Source: Ambrosia x helenae (Eukaryota; Streptophyta; Magnoliopsida; Asterales; Asteraceae). Taken from it: 64,000 nt of DNA. The number at the start of each line of letters is the position of its first letter. The stretch's first letter is position 1. The notes under the pieces are model-generated. The model was not told the DNA's origin. It made no database searches and worked only from the letters and a program-made list of their open reading frames with translations. This document shows, in pieces, positions 33,385 to 45,771 of the stretch. The translations under genes were made by a program, and so were the position numbers. The stretch lies in assembly GCA_030844895.1 (NCBI GenBank), contig CM061226.1, forward strand, positions 47,810,238 through 47,874,237. Direction: 5' to 3'.

Positions 33385-35047
33385 CTCATAACCAAACCAA
33401 GACTAATATTGCCCCGCGAGCAGTAGTTGTTTCTCGGAAAAATAACAACTTACTTCATAATACGTGAACCCCTGGCATACACAGTTGCATAATCGACGCA
33501 ATCAATTAGGGGTGGGCCTTGTCAGGCACAAATAGTGCTATCCAAATATTCCTTCGGTTCTCGATTTCAACACACACACAAAACACACTATGTACCGAGC
33601 TCAAATGATAAAACATCACCACTTGACCCGTTTGATTCATTAATTCTAATACTTAATATTCTAGTATTAAGTACCGGGTTCAAATGATGACGAAATCACC
33701 ACTTGACTCGTTTGACTTCTTTAATAACTTTTTCACACTTTCTCATCATTTATTAAGTATCTAGACTTTCCCTAAGTAACTCGCATAATATATTATTCTT
33801 TGGCGTCCCATACCGGACTTGCCAATATCTCTTTATTTATGAGATTTCAACCCATATTTGGGTTAAATCTCATATTCCCACATTACCCTTTTACAAGTAA
33901 TTCACCAATTTACTACTAATAACTTAATTAATATAACCATTTACATAATTATATGGGTTTTAGAATCATAAAAGGTCTTATTACAATAAGCCACTTACCT
34001 TGGCCTTGTTTTATGCACTTCTTATCCTGTTAGCTCATTTGACCCATCCCATCCAAGCTTCCACCTAGCTTGACAAGATAAAACTTCACAATACTCACAA
34101 GATTATTCTAGTTCGCCATTATATCAAACGACGACCACATCTCATGAATTTAAACACACCATTTCATCACTACTTTAATTTGGGTCAATTTGACTTTTGA
34201 AAGTAAAACTGCCCTTAACATACTCATGTGCACTAGCTTAAGGCAATAATCCTCACAAGAGCTAGCCTTTAATTCCGCATATCAAATTCATTAAAACTAG
34301 TGTACATTCAATTCCTAATCACTATTAGGTCACTTATTTCATCATATGGTGTGTTTCACTACATTCAAGACTAGAATTCATGTTTCTAAGGCATAGTAAT
34401 GTCACATCATACATTCAAGCTATTTGACACTTGAATAACCATATATCATGCATTCCTCATGATATTTATAAATCACTTTTATTCCCCACATAACATTCAA
34501 GTTCATAGGGTTTCATTATGCGTTTCTCATCAGTTAATTCTAACTAGGCATTTCCTCGAACACCTAGTGTGCATCTTATTTTAAGTACTTATTTCATAGT
34601 TTAAACATTTCATGAAATTCTCTATTTCACCAAGTTCTTCATTCAATATATTGGATAGCATTTAGCCTATCACCTACATATTTAATTATGCATAAACATC
34701 ATCCTAATCATCACCATAATGTGGGTTTCACCCAAAGGCCAAAATCCACTTTTCTTATACTTGTCCATCTTTCTATTTTTATATGAATCATTCAATTTTG
34801 CACAATTCACATCAATTTCTACACATAGAAGGTTCTTTATCACACGACTAACCCTTAATAACTTCAATTTCTATGAAACAGCTGAACCCATTGAAACATC
34901 AATAAAAATGGAATCAAGGTTACTTCTAGGTTGCATAGACCTTAGATAATCCAACTTTAGCTTCATGCACCAAATTCATCCTTGATTTGACATGGACTTG
35001 AGCTTGATTGTGGATTTAGGGTTTGGGGAAGTTGAGAGTTGCTAATG
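33385..35047 (-). repeat. Gypsy LTR, continuation of 20930-21393
   Basis: After the duplication the sequence resumes with ATAACCAAACCAAGAC, matching the unbroken copy at about 35268. Homology to that copy ends near 33595. From there to 35047 I see no gene. The AT-rich, T/C-biased text may be the rest of this LTR or separate debris. Confidence 0.5.
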
Positions 35048-36588
35048 TGTCACACCACGCCAATGGCGGAAATACGTGGCGCAACGCTCGAAAGCATATC
35101 AAAGTTTAAAAAGACGTCAATATATAAAATATTGGTGAGTTCACAGGTTTTTTATTCCATAACAACAAAACATTTTAACAACAACAACATGTGCAGAACA
35201 AACCAAAGCAGTGACTTTTGTAGAGAGTAGCTAACTCCTACAAACTATGACGAGCAATCCCTTGAGCCAATAACCAAACCAAGACTAATAATAGTGCCCC
35301 GCGAGCAAAAGTTGCTTCTCGGTAAATAACAACTTAGTTCAAAATACGTGCACCCCTGGCATACACAGTTGCATAATCGACGCTATCGATTAGGGGTGGG
35401 CCTTGTCAGGCACCAATAGCGCTATCCAATTATTCCTTCGTTCTTGATTTCAACACACACATAACACACGAGTAAATGGTAACAGTAGCGAGGACTCACC
35501 CCGAGTGGTGTATAAACAACAAAACCCAAGTACTCATCATGCCACTTATCACGTTTTAACTTTTGAAAATATTTTGTCATGTAAAACATTTGACATTTAA
35601 AACATTTGACATGTAAAAACATTTGACAAAACATATCTTTCCCCCAAACAAAAACAGTAAAAAGGGGCCGTGAAACTCAACTTGATTTTCTTGCTTAGCT
35701 AGAAAACAAAGCCCAAAGCTTTGACCGACTTTCTCATGCCCTAAATACCAATAACGGACACCTTAAAAGTCTATCATATATAAACCTAGCTTATTTTCCG
35801 GTTAAAAGATAGTTTATTCAACTATCTAGACTCGTGTGTACTAACCCGAGTCTTAAGTGTTTTAACTCGACGAACCGATCGTGACTTCTCATAATTAATG
35901 TGTTAACATACGACATAGTACCCAAGTTGCGCACCTGTTACTATTCGTGTGTAACCATGTTGGACTACTACTATGAAACGTATAACTCATCCCGAGTCAT
36001 AACTCGTCTCGTAAACCGGATAAATGTAGTTGCCTTGTATACTTATTTTAGGAAAGTACACTTTGAGGAAATACAAATATAGTTATTAAAATCAACCAAT
36101 AACAATTGTTGCTTCTTTTCCCAAATCCGTTTGCCTTTAAGGGTTTCGAAACATAAATTTTCATATGATCTTTCCCAAATAAGCCGAGCATTTATGTATT
36201 TCAAATCCGTATAATTAACAATGTTTTAGGTAACAAAAACCATTGAAGGTTGACACAATTGACGCTCGGTAAATATTATATATTTGTTTTGGAAATATTG
36301 TTCGACGTTTATCTTATTGCCACAAATAATTATTTGTTGAAAACGTTTTGGTTTAGCATAAAACACTTGTCAAACACTTGGGAAGTGGCTTATAAAAGCG
36401 CAAATCAATATCAGCTTCGCGCTTCAGATTTTATAAAAATTTTGGCAGAGTTTCCTCTGTTATCGTACAAACCAGACGACACAAGCCATCTACAATTTTT
36501 CCCAAAATCAATTACAAACACAAGACGACATTATCTTTATCCGCAATTCAATTTACGAGATACAAATTACATGTTTCAACACTTTATA
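35048..36588 (-). repeat. Related gypsy LTR, second copy
   Basis: Starts TGTCACACCACGCC like 20930 and runs parallel to it for several hundred bases (for example the ACTATGACGAGCAATCCC region). No coding sequence; ORFs are not supported by any motif. It is cut at 36588 by the LARD LTR. Confidence 0.5.
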
Positions 36589-38884
36589 TGTAACACCCCA
36601 ACCGATGGCGGAAACATCAAGGTGTCACGTAGTGACGATTGTTCAATAGCTCATGGACTAAAAATGTATATTTTGATACATTATTTTATTACATTGGAAG
36701 GAATACAACAATTAAAACTAGCAATCTAAAACTAAAATACAGTAAATCTCAATCTATGTCTAAGTTCCAAAAGCTTAGAAGTGATCTCATAAGAACCTGA
36801 AACATGTACGAAAATAATTTGGTCAATACAAAAATGTATTGGTGAACATACACTGTTTGAATACATATAGTAGAAAAGTGTTTCGCAATTCACGTGTTGT
36901 ATACTATTTGCAATTATGTAATAAGTGATATCCGTTCAAAATCAACCCTATGAAATGAAAGGAAATATATATAGTATGCGCTAGTAGTAATGAAATACAT
37001 AGCAATGACAAGGACCCTCAACAGAGTCACAAGGGTATATACCATAGTACTATTCATTGAAATGCCAGGCCGTCAAAGGTTAATGATTTTGACAAGTCAT
37101 AGACACACAAATTAACACAAGCAAACACACATGAGAATTTCAATTTTAGTAAAAGGAAATAGTAACTGGATAATAGGTACATGAGTCACCCCAAAAGTAA
37201 AATGAAAAGGGGGAAAGATATACTCACATTCGACAATTAGTAACTTGACTAAGTGAGCGAGCGTTAGCGAGCAAATCCAAAAGTTCAACCTAAAGTTTAA
37301 AGTGTTCCCAAAATAAGCATTTAAACTTAAAAGTGTCTAGGGTTTCTATTCTAAGGCACTTAGGATGTTAGGTCTATATTTGGGTTTTTAAGTTTATTGA
37401 ACATCGCGAAAATTTATGAATTTTTACTATCATGTTATAAAAGAAAATAATATAAGTTGGTATTTTTTTTCTAACACATGCATTTTTCTAAGGTTAATAA
37501 TATTTAGTTTAATTCAGAAAAATATTTGAAATAATATTTAAGAAATCTTTTATTATTTTTTATATCACTAATAATTACACAAAATCATAACCAAACCAAA
37601 TTCACTTTGAAAAATAAAAGTTTTTATGAAACATCAACCTGCTGACTTAGAATTTCCCAACATAATTTTTATAATATTTTTGTTTTAAAAATAGATTTTT
37701 TTATAAAGTTTATTTGATTAAAGCTTATTAAAACAAATAAAAAAATAAAAAAATATGATAACATATGAAAACATGTCAAAACTGAGGAAAATGTTTATGA
37801 AAGTAATTCTTATATAATGGAAAATATTTCCACCAATTTTCATGACCAAACGCATTATCATTGATTTAATATGAATTTAATATGATTAAAACATATAAAA
37901 ATCAGTAAAAATATTATATAACACATAAAATGCCAAAACTAAGTTCTAAATTTCCTAATTGGCCATATGAATCACCATGTCAAATTTCATAATTTTTAGG
38001 TCAATAATAACCGAGTTATGAATTTTAAAAGTTCAAAAGATTTTAAATAAAAAAAATCCCAAATACTCCTAAGAACACCCTAACCTTAGAAATTCAATTG
38101 AAGCCCTTAAAGCCTATAATCGTCCAAACAGACAGAGGGCTTTTGATCTACAAATAAAAAATAAGAGTATTGCAAAAAGGAATTGGAAAAACTTACAACG
38201 TGGTTAGTCCAATTAAGAAGAAAAGAAAACTGAATAATAGAATAATAAGCTTCCAAATTCGTCAGAAAACAAGATAAGAATTGGGGCTTCAAGTGAAGAA
38301 ATGATAGAACACATGAGAGCATTGTGTGTGTATGTGTGTAATTGGAGTATAATTAAACAAATTGTGGTGGAATTGATAATGGGTCAAAAATGAAGTTTTT
38401 ATACTAATTTTGAAGTAATTCTTGTCATATTTAATATTAATTATATAGAAATGGTTGGAAAATGAATGGACAAAGTAAATAGCATCATAAAGTCAGGACT
38501 TGAAGTGATTGGGAGTTGAAAATAATGAAATTTAATATGATGATAAATAGAAATTTAATTCAATTTAGTGAAACCATTAAAAGACTCTTTAGTAGAGTTA
38601 TTTATGTTACTTGATTAGAGTTTTATGACTTAAATTAAGTTACACTCTTCAACTACTAATTGTTCTTGTAAAAAAATTAGGCTTTGTGCCTCATTTGATA
38701 TACAAGAAACATACGTGCTCGGGTGTAGATGTGAGTATAAAACGTGACTACTTAAAATTATAATTTTTATTAAATTACGACTTTTCATCCTTTTAGACTA
38801 TGAGAGTTAAAAATGAAAATTTGAAAATAGCTGAGGGACCAATTGTGTATATTTATGAAAAGTGTTGGGTGTAGGTTGTCACAG
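36589..38884 (-). repeat. 3' LTR of the LARD
   Basis: Minus-strand TGTGACAACCTACACCC...GGGGTGTTACA, 2296 bp. Pair of 48848-51104, which lacks about 40 bp near 49450. Related to the solo LTR at 59746-62184. ORFs such as 38107-38322 are duplicated in the other LTR and are not genes. Confidence 0.88.
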
Positions 38885-39054
38885 TCTCCCCTGCTTTAGA
38901 AAATTTCGTCCCGAAATTCCTTTCAAGTGGGGGTTTTTATGAAACAAAAGATGTTGTAAAATAATAATAATAATTGCATTCGTCATGTTTTGAAAAAAAA
39001 ATTAAGTAGTTGTCTAATATCCAAAATAAAAGTTTCAAAATCTTTGAAAGTTGA
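38885..39054 (-). promoter_or_regulatory. PPT region and pre-PPT hairpin of the LARD
   Basis: Minus-strand AATTTCGGGACGAAATT (38918-38902) precedes the PPT TAAAGCAGGGGAGAC... next to the LTR. Compared with element 1 the two stem changes (C to T, G to A) pair with each other. The copia target duplication CCCGA follows at 39055-39059. Confidence 0.8.
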
Positions 39055-39059
39055 CCCGA

Positions 39060-39297
39060 TGTGAAACCATTTTAGGATCGTAATCAAGAAACGTGATCTC
39101 ATGAATACCAACCGTAGGGTGCGGAATCCCCAATGATCGTGCAAAATGATTCAGAAATAAACGTAATCGAACGTGATGAAAAGTAGATAACGAATCACCG
39201 AGCAATTTCCATAACTTTAATCTTTGTATTAGATCAAATCAAGATGTTTACAAATGAAATCTTAGACCTAATACAGAGAAAAACACACATACACACT
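39060..39297 (-). repeat. R/U5-like end of the SIRE-like element
   Basis: Minus-strand end containing GGATTCCGCACC, ATTACGATCC and TTTCACA, which line up with GGTTTCCGCACC, AAACGATCC and TTTCACA at the end of the LTR at 62842-63369. It starts directly at the stop codon of the extra ORF. Confidence 0.55.
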
Positions 39298-39690
39298 CTA
39301 GGGAAAAGGCTCAAATGATAACTCCTTAGGATCTGTCGGCTCATCTTCTAAATTCAACGCTTCTCTTAGATCCTCCTCACAAACAATAACTCTCTGCCCT
39401 TGGATCTTGCTAGTCAAGCATGACTCGCATTTCCAGAAATCAAGCTTCGCTCCCGACCAGAATTCTTGCATCATATCTCTGTATATAATCGTCGGTGTAG
39501 CAATAGCATCTATCACCCTGCATCTCTTCAAGAATTCTATGATTCCGATAAACTCCGTGTGCTTTTTAACCTCTCCGAGATATGCACAGCAATTATGCGC
39601 ATTCTCGAAGGCTAAAAGCTCTTCAGGAACTGTCTTGGCAGGTTGTGAAGATGATCCAGCTTGTTCAGTCGTCTTCTCCTGCTCGGACAT
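39298..39690 (-). CDS. Extra ORF downstream of copia pol (130 residues)
   Basis: Open frame from MSEQEKTTEQAG to the TAG at 39300-39298. The start is chosen because the upstream text TTTTGCAG/ATTTAACC looks like a splice acceptor and the Ser/Glu/Gln-rich N-terminus begins there. The pattern FLKRCRVIDAIATPTIIYRD, MQEFWSGAK, QGQRVIVCEEDLREALNL resembles, as I recall, a domain seen in extra ORFs of copia elements of composite plants. Function is unknown; it is not a clear envelope protein, with no signal peptide or membrane segment. It lies 3' of pol and ends where the U5-like sequence begins. Confidence 0.55.
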   Translation of the reverse strand: MSEQEKTTEQAGSSSQPAKTVPEELLAFENAHNCCAYLGEVKKHTEFIGIIEFLKRCRVIDAIATPTIIYRDMMQEFWSGAKLDFWKCESCLTSKIQGQRVIVCEEDLREALNLEDEPTDPKELSFEPFP

Positions 39691-40379
39691 GGTTAAATCT
39701 GCAAAACAAAGACACATGTTAAAAATCGTCAAAAATTCAAACTTTGAAAATTTTGGTAATTAACATTCTCATTCGCCCAAACGGGGGTACGAATGAGAAA
39801 TCCATAAGGTACGAATGAGAAAGTTTGATAGTAAGAATGTATTGATTTTGATAAAAAATTTCATTCGCCCAAACTTTCTTCATTCGACCAGTTGATTATC
39901 TCCTTCGCCCATTCGAAAGGGTCGAAGGTGACTGTTCTTATTTTGAATTTTCAGTTTTGAATTTAAAGGATTCTGATCATGTTCTTTTGATTGGTATTGC
40001 ACCTAACAATGCCGATTAACTAATTAAAACCAACAGTTTTGTCTAAAACTCATTATCTCTATGTTTTCAAATCAAACCTAGGTTTCGAACAATAATACTG
40101 ATCAATTGCAACAATCTACTGTATTAGAAACCTTGGTTTATGATTATTCTCCCCCTAAAACACAGAAATAATGAATCCCTACAATCAATTGTATCAATAA
40201 ACTAATTAATATCAATTTTGAAAAATTAGGGCTCGAAACACAAAACAGGGATTAAGTCCATCAATCCTGAGTGTTAACCTGTATAAGATAGTGGAAAATG
40301 ATCAGTGTATAGAGACGAACACAATGATATGATTCAAAATGGCAAAGCAACAAGGTGAGGTTAAGATGAAATTTCTGAA

Positions 40380-40691
40380 AAATTTTTGAATGGGTTCGAA
40401 TGAGACAGGATGGTATATATAGGCATCCTCCTTCGCCCATTTTGTTCGTACGAAAGAGAAGCTTTTGTCTCCTTCGACCCTAGTGAAAGGTTCGAATGAG
40501 CCAAAAGGGTTCGAATGAAACATAAGTTCAAGAACACTCTCCTTCGCCCGTTTAAAACATACGAAGGAACATGAAAAATCCCACATTCGACCAACCGAAT
40601 GGGCGAATGAGAACTGGGATTTTTGATAAATTTTCCAAATCTCAAAAACGAGTCCCGGTCCAATTATTTTCCAACTATTAAGCATCCAACA
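40380..40691 (-). promoter_or_regulatory. U3-like promoter block between pol and the extra ORF
   Basis: On the minus strand it starts TGTTGGATGC, carries many CGAAGGAG/TTCGAACC/CGAATG words like the copia LTR U3, and ends at a TATATATA box (about 40411-40418). It could drive a separate transcript of the extra ORF, or be the U3 of the 3' LTR. A purine tract TTTTAGGGGGAGAA lies downstream at about 40163-40150. Confidence 0.45.
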
Positions 40692-41979
40692 TTCATATTT
40701 TCAAATTTAAAAAAGTTACAAAGCTCAAATGGTGTAACAAGGTTTAGAAAATCGACATCAACCACCATCAGTTATCAAAAATAAGATGGAAAAGAAAAAT
40801 CTTTTTGGATTTTCTAAAGTTTATGCTAAAACACACCTAAAATCTTTTTGAGTTTTGTAATTTTTTTGACAAGAAAATAAAATGCAGAAATGTAAATGAA
40901 AAACTGTAAATGTTTTTGGGATTTCCGGTAAAGGGATCATATCAGTTATTGAGAAATCTGATCACACCATTGATCTTTTTGAATTATTATCATTAAAGAC
41001 AATGTGTGATCTGGCAACTGCTGATATTGTTATCCACATAAACTCACATGCAGACTGTTATGCAGTGCTTTAAACTGATACTGATATTTATAGTATAAAC
41101 ATAATTGCATGTGGTTCCCACGCACACGACATACTCCCGTATCAAGAAGTAAATGCACAAAGACTCATTGTAAAGCGTGATTATGCTTTCGTCGTCTGTA
41201 ATTTACAAGATATAATGCATAGAGGTATACAGGTCAGCAAATTAATGCAGCAAACTAACATATGCACTATACCAGGTTGAGGACTGATATTAATCATGAT
41301 TTGCATCAGTGATTAATACGATGTAATAGATAATCTTTGATCATCATATAACATGGAAAGTTCCTCAATTCGGTAACTTTAGGATTTGGCATAAAGCTCT
41401 TTTATAAAGACACCCTGTCTGATCTAGGTCCGTAATGACTTACAGCAGAAGATCAGAGAGGCTATCTCCAGACAACTAATAACATAACGACCCTAAACCT
41501 CCGAGTTTTGTACAAATACCCTATCAAACGAAATTACGGTACTAAGACCATATGCCCATGAGGAGTTCATCCACATATCAATTCGTTTGATATGTATGTA
41601 TCAGGCACGCAGTAATAGGTCTACGAAGCCTATCAGCACATCGCACAGACTCAGACACACGCCCTATATAGTAGTACATTACTTAGAATGTGTCAGATCC
41701 CCACTGATGTACTATCATTTCCCTTTATACTCCAGGAAATCATTTTTGATTTTTCAGATTTTTATAGATTTTCGAATTTACTGTTCCCAAGGATAAGCTG
41801 GAGCATTTCAAATATGTGACTGCCTAGATATCGTTTGTTCACAGAAATCTGACGGCATTAATCTAAGGGAAGAAGATATAGCAGTCAGCAAAGAAATTTT
41901 CTAATTTTTTTATGGATTTTGAAAATTTTCAATGTTTTTGGATTTTCGAAATTTTTCTGAAAAACAGTAAAAATTTAAA

Positions 41980-44900
41980 CTAAAAAGTGATAGACTGAGG
42001 TGGTGACCAGTCCTGTTTTTCTTTAATACCATTAGCTTTCAAAAGATAATCAAATCTGGATTTGTCAAAAGCTTTGGTAAAAAGATCTGCGCGTTGGTAA
42101 TCAGTGTGGATTTTGACCATATCGATCAACTCTTTAGCATAACAATCACGGATAAAATGAAATTTAATCCGGATATGTTTAGCCTTTGAGTGATTTACTA
42201 AGTCTTTTGTTAATGCGATTGCGGCCTCATTATCACAGTAAATAGGGGTTTTAAGAAATTGCAAACCGTAATCCACCATCTGTTGTCGGATCCAAAGAAC
42301 CTGTGAGCAGCAGCTAGATGCTGAAATGTATTCTGCTTCACATGTGGATAGTGCAACTGCGGTTTGTTTCTTGCATTGCCAGGTCACGAGCCTGCTCCCC
42401 ATAAACTGACATCCAGCCGTTGTGGATTTGCTGTCTTTGTCACAGCCGCCCCAATCTGCATCACTAAAAGCGATTAGGTCAAAATTATCATCATGAGGGT
42501 ACCAAAGTCCTTTCGATGGACAACCCTTCAGATATCTAAGGATACGCTTGACAGCTGCAAGATGACTCTGTTTCGGCTTCGATTGATATCATGCACAAAG
42601 ACATGTCGCAAACATTATATCAGGTCTAGACGCGGTGAGATACATCAGAGATCCGCCGATTGCTCTGTATGTAAATGGATCAGTCAACTCCCCCTTAAGG
42701 TCAACTCCAATCCCGTGATTAGGTTGTATCGGGGTATCCATCGGCTTCGAATCATCCATCTGGAATCGGCTCAAGACTTCAGAAACGTATTTCGTCTGGT
42801 GAATAAAGATCCCCGTTGGTCTTTGCTCCACCTGCAAGCCTAGGAAAAACTGCATTTCTCCCATTGCGCTCATTTCGAACTTTTTCTGCATAACTTTTTC
42901 AAATTCCCTGCACAGAAGTTCGTTAGTTGACCCAAAAATAATATCATCAACATAAATTTGTACAAGAAGCAAATCATCTCCTGCTCGTTTCGTGAACAGT
43001 GTGCAGTCTACCAGTCCGCGTTTGAATCCTTTCGAGAGAAGATACGTGCTCAGCTCCTCATACCATTGTCTCGGAGCCTGGTGCAACCCGTAGAGAGCTT
43101 TGTATAAAACATAAACCTTATCCCGGTGAATAGGGTCCTCAAAGCCTGGCGGTTGACCTACGTAAACTTCCTCTTTGACCACACCGTAAAGAAATGCGCT
43201 CTTTACATCCATCTGATACACCTTGAATTTCTTCCATGATGCAAACGCTAGGAACATTCGGATAGCTTCCAAGCGTGCAACCGGTGCATAGATTTCATTG
43301 TAGTCGATTCCCTCAACCTGATGAAAACCTTGAACGACCAAACGAGCTTTGTTTCTCACTATGACTCCTCTATCATCCTTCTTACACTTAAACACCCATT
43401 TGGTTCCAATTTTCTTTCTTCCTGGGGGCAAATCTGTCAGTGTCCATACACCGAGTTTCTGAAATTGTAACAACTCTTCTTGCATTGCTTCCACCCAGGC
43501 ATCATCCAAAAGAGCTTCCTTGTACGTCCGCGGTTCGACCTGCGAAACATAACAAGCGAAAGACCAGTCATTTTGAAAACCAGATTTTTGTATTTTGGCA
43601 TATAAAGCAAGATTGCCAATATTTTCTGGTGCTTGAGCATTTCTCAACTGCCCTCTTGTCATCACACTGCTACCAGGATCACCAATAACCTGTTCAAGTG
43701 GGTGTATCCGATGTATCCGAGATTCCGGATAATCAGGTACTTGTACTCCCGTTTGAGTCGTCAAATTCTCTGTAGAAACCAGATCATTACCCACATTCGA
43801 TGTTGAAGCATCAGTAGTAGTTGGGTTCACTGGTGGTGTCACTGTAGCATTGTCCAGAATAGCTTCACTTGTAGCATCATCGTCTTCATCTTCTGAATCG
43901 GATGAATTAAGCGTTGTAGAAGCTTCTTGGAACACCTCTTCTTCCATCACAGGAGCAGTGGTATCATTAGAAGCTGCTTGGGGATTTACAGTGATCGGAC
44001 GCACTAACGGTGAAGTTACGGCGTTTTCGACCTCGTAATATAAGCGAAGTACAGCTTCTTCAACCATGCTATCTAGATTGAATGATTCAAAGAAGTCTTT
44101 GTAATCAAACATCCAATCTGGACCTCCACCCATACATTTTGTGTGTATCTTTGAACTTCGACATTAGTCCACTCCTCGACTTTTCTAGTTCTTTTGTTGA
44201 ATACCCATTTTAGTGGGGTTGCATATCCAACAAAATAACCTTCTTCAGCCTTTGGTGCGAACTTCTCCGAAGGATTCAGCATTGTACACGGGGCACCAAA
44301 TGGTTCTAGATACTCCAGATTCGGCTTGCGTCGGTTCAACAGCTCATAAGAAGTTTTGCCAAACTTCTTCACTGTTAAAACACGGTTTAGAGTATAACAT
44401 GCTGCGTAAATAGCTTCGTTCCAAAACATGACTGGAAGATTTGAATCCGCAAGCATAGTTCTCGCCGTCTCGATTAGAGTCTTGTTCTTTCTTTCTGCGA
44501 CACCGTTCTGCTGGGGTGTATACGGAGCGCTATATTCATGATGAATTCCCTTGTTTGCACAAAGATCCTCCATCTGAACATTTTTGAACTCCGTCCCATT
44601 ATCACTCCAGATACGTTTGATCTTCAGACCATAGATATTCTCCAGACGTGTAAACAGAACCTTCAGATTGTCAAAAGTGTCGCTTTTCTGATGCAAGCAC
44701 ATGACCCATGAAAATCTTGAATAATCATCAGTCACCACAAGATAGTACAACTCCCCGGCATGACTTTTACGTCTGACTGGACCGAATAAATCCATGTGCA
44801 AACGCTCAAGCGGTAGTTCAACGGAATTGACTTTCTTTGGTCTATGGGTCTGTTTGTGCTGCTTTCCTTTTTTGCAACTAACACACTTGTCATTCAAATG

Positions 44901-45480
44901 GAAATGTTTAACATTAACTCCCGTGACAAGTTCATTCTTCACTAAATGGTTCATCTTTCTCAAATGAATGTGTCCCATTCTCCTGTGCCACATAATAGAT
45001 TCTTTTTCTGTAGCCTTAGAGAGGAAACACGTGACTTGGCCATGGGTGGTCATTGCTTTGGACATATCGAGAATATACAAATTGTTTACTCTCGGTGCCT
45101 TTAGCATCACCCACTCTTTTGGAAGTTCAAACCCCGGTTTCAAGATATAGCAAGATTTGTCGTCAAAATACACAGAAAATTGTTTATCACAGATTTGACT
45201 AACACTGAGCAGATTGTAATCAATCTGTTTCACGTATGATATCCGCTCAAATGTCACAACCCCATTGCTTACACTACCCTCCATCGTAATGTAGCCTCCT
45301 TTATTTCCAGCAAATGCTACATAACCTCTGTTTATGTTTTTGATATCAAAGAGTAGCATGAGGTCCCCTGTCATGTGACCAGAAGCTCCACTGTCAACAA
45401 TCCATAGGCTGCTAACAGGGCCAGCTGGAGCTCCCTACACATATCAAGTAAAGAAGTTAGATCTTTCGGGGGACCCAAAT
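41980..45480 (-). pseudogene. pol of SIRE-like copia (PR end, INT, RT, RNase H)
   Basis: Protease remnant DSGASGHMTG (about 45400-45370) is followed by integrase with HRRMGH...CVSC zinc region, DDYSRFSW, DNGTEF and AERKNK. A frameshift near 44130 separates INT from RT, which is open over 514 residues (KARLVVQGF, DVKSAFLYG, YVDDIIFGST). A CGA-to-TGA type change ends it at 42589 after FATCLCA. RNase H continues at 42402-41980 (STCEAEYISA, YCDNEAAI, ADLFTKA). INT-before-RT order shows copia. The 5' boundary is a deletion joined to LTR sequence near 45480. Confidence 0.9.
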
Positions 45481-45766
45481 ATGACAAAAAGTTACATTCA
45501 AAAATCAAGCTTGTCTATTTATAGACTGCACATTCGCCCATTTTGTTCATGCGAATGTGCAGGTTCGCCCAAACTGTCTGGTCGAACCAAGCTATACAAT
45601 AAACTATATTCACATTCGTACAAAGCTTCCTCCTTCGCACCTTCTGATCTTCCTTCGACCAATCATCAAGCTTCCTTCGCACCTACAAAAACTCCTTCGC
45701 ACCTTCGACATTCACCAAAACAAGTATTGTTCAATCCGAAGCACTAGTCGCACAATTGCATCTACA
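45480..45766 (-). repeat. Truncated 5' LTR of the SIRE-like element (U3 to TATA)
   Basis: Minus-strand TGTAGATGCAATTGTGCG... matches 62842-63115, including the box CTATAAATAGAC (45523-45512). Homology stops near 45480 where pol sequence begins, so R, U5, PBS and gag have been deleted. Confidence 0.8.
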
Positions 45767-45771
45767 CCCGA

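Larger units (their letters stand above)
39060..45766 (-). mobile_element. Ty1/copia element, SIRE/Maximus-like, degenerate
   Basis: Bounded by duplication CCCGA (39055-39059, 45767-45771). On the minus strand it begins TGTAGATGCAATTGTGCG and ends GGTTTCACA, the same termini as the copia LTR at 62842-63369. The uninterrupted target is seen at about 51283-51291. It holds a truncated 5' LTR, a broken pol and a downstream extra ORF. The 5' LTR U5, PBS, gag and most of protease are deleted. The RT motif YVDDIIFGST and the extra ORF favour the SIRE/Maximus lineage, but the short LTR of the sister copy leaves this open. Confidence 0.85.

Noticed and set aside
40302..40685. ORFs of 127 and 100 codons beside the extra copia ORF
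   Set aside because: They overlap the U3-like promoter block with its CGAAGGAG words and have no recognised domain.
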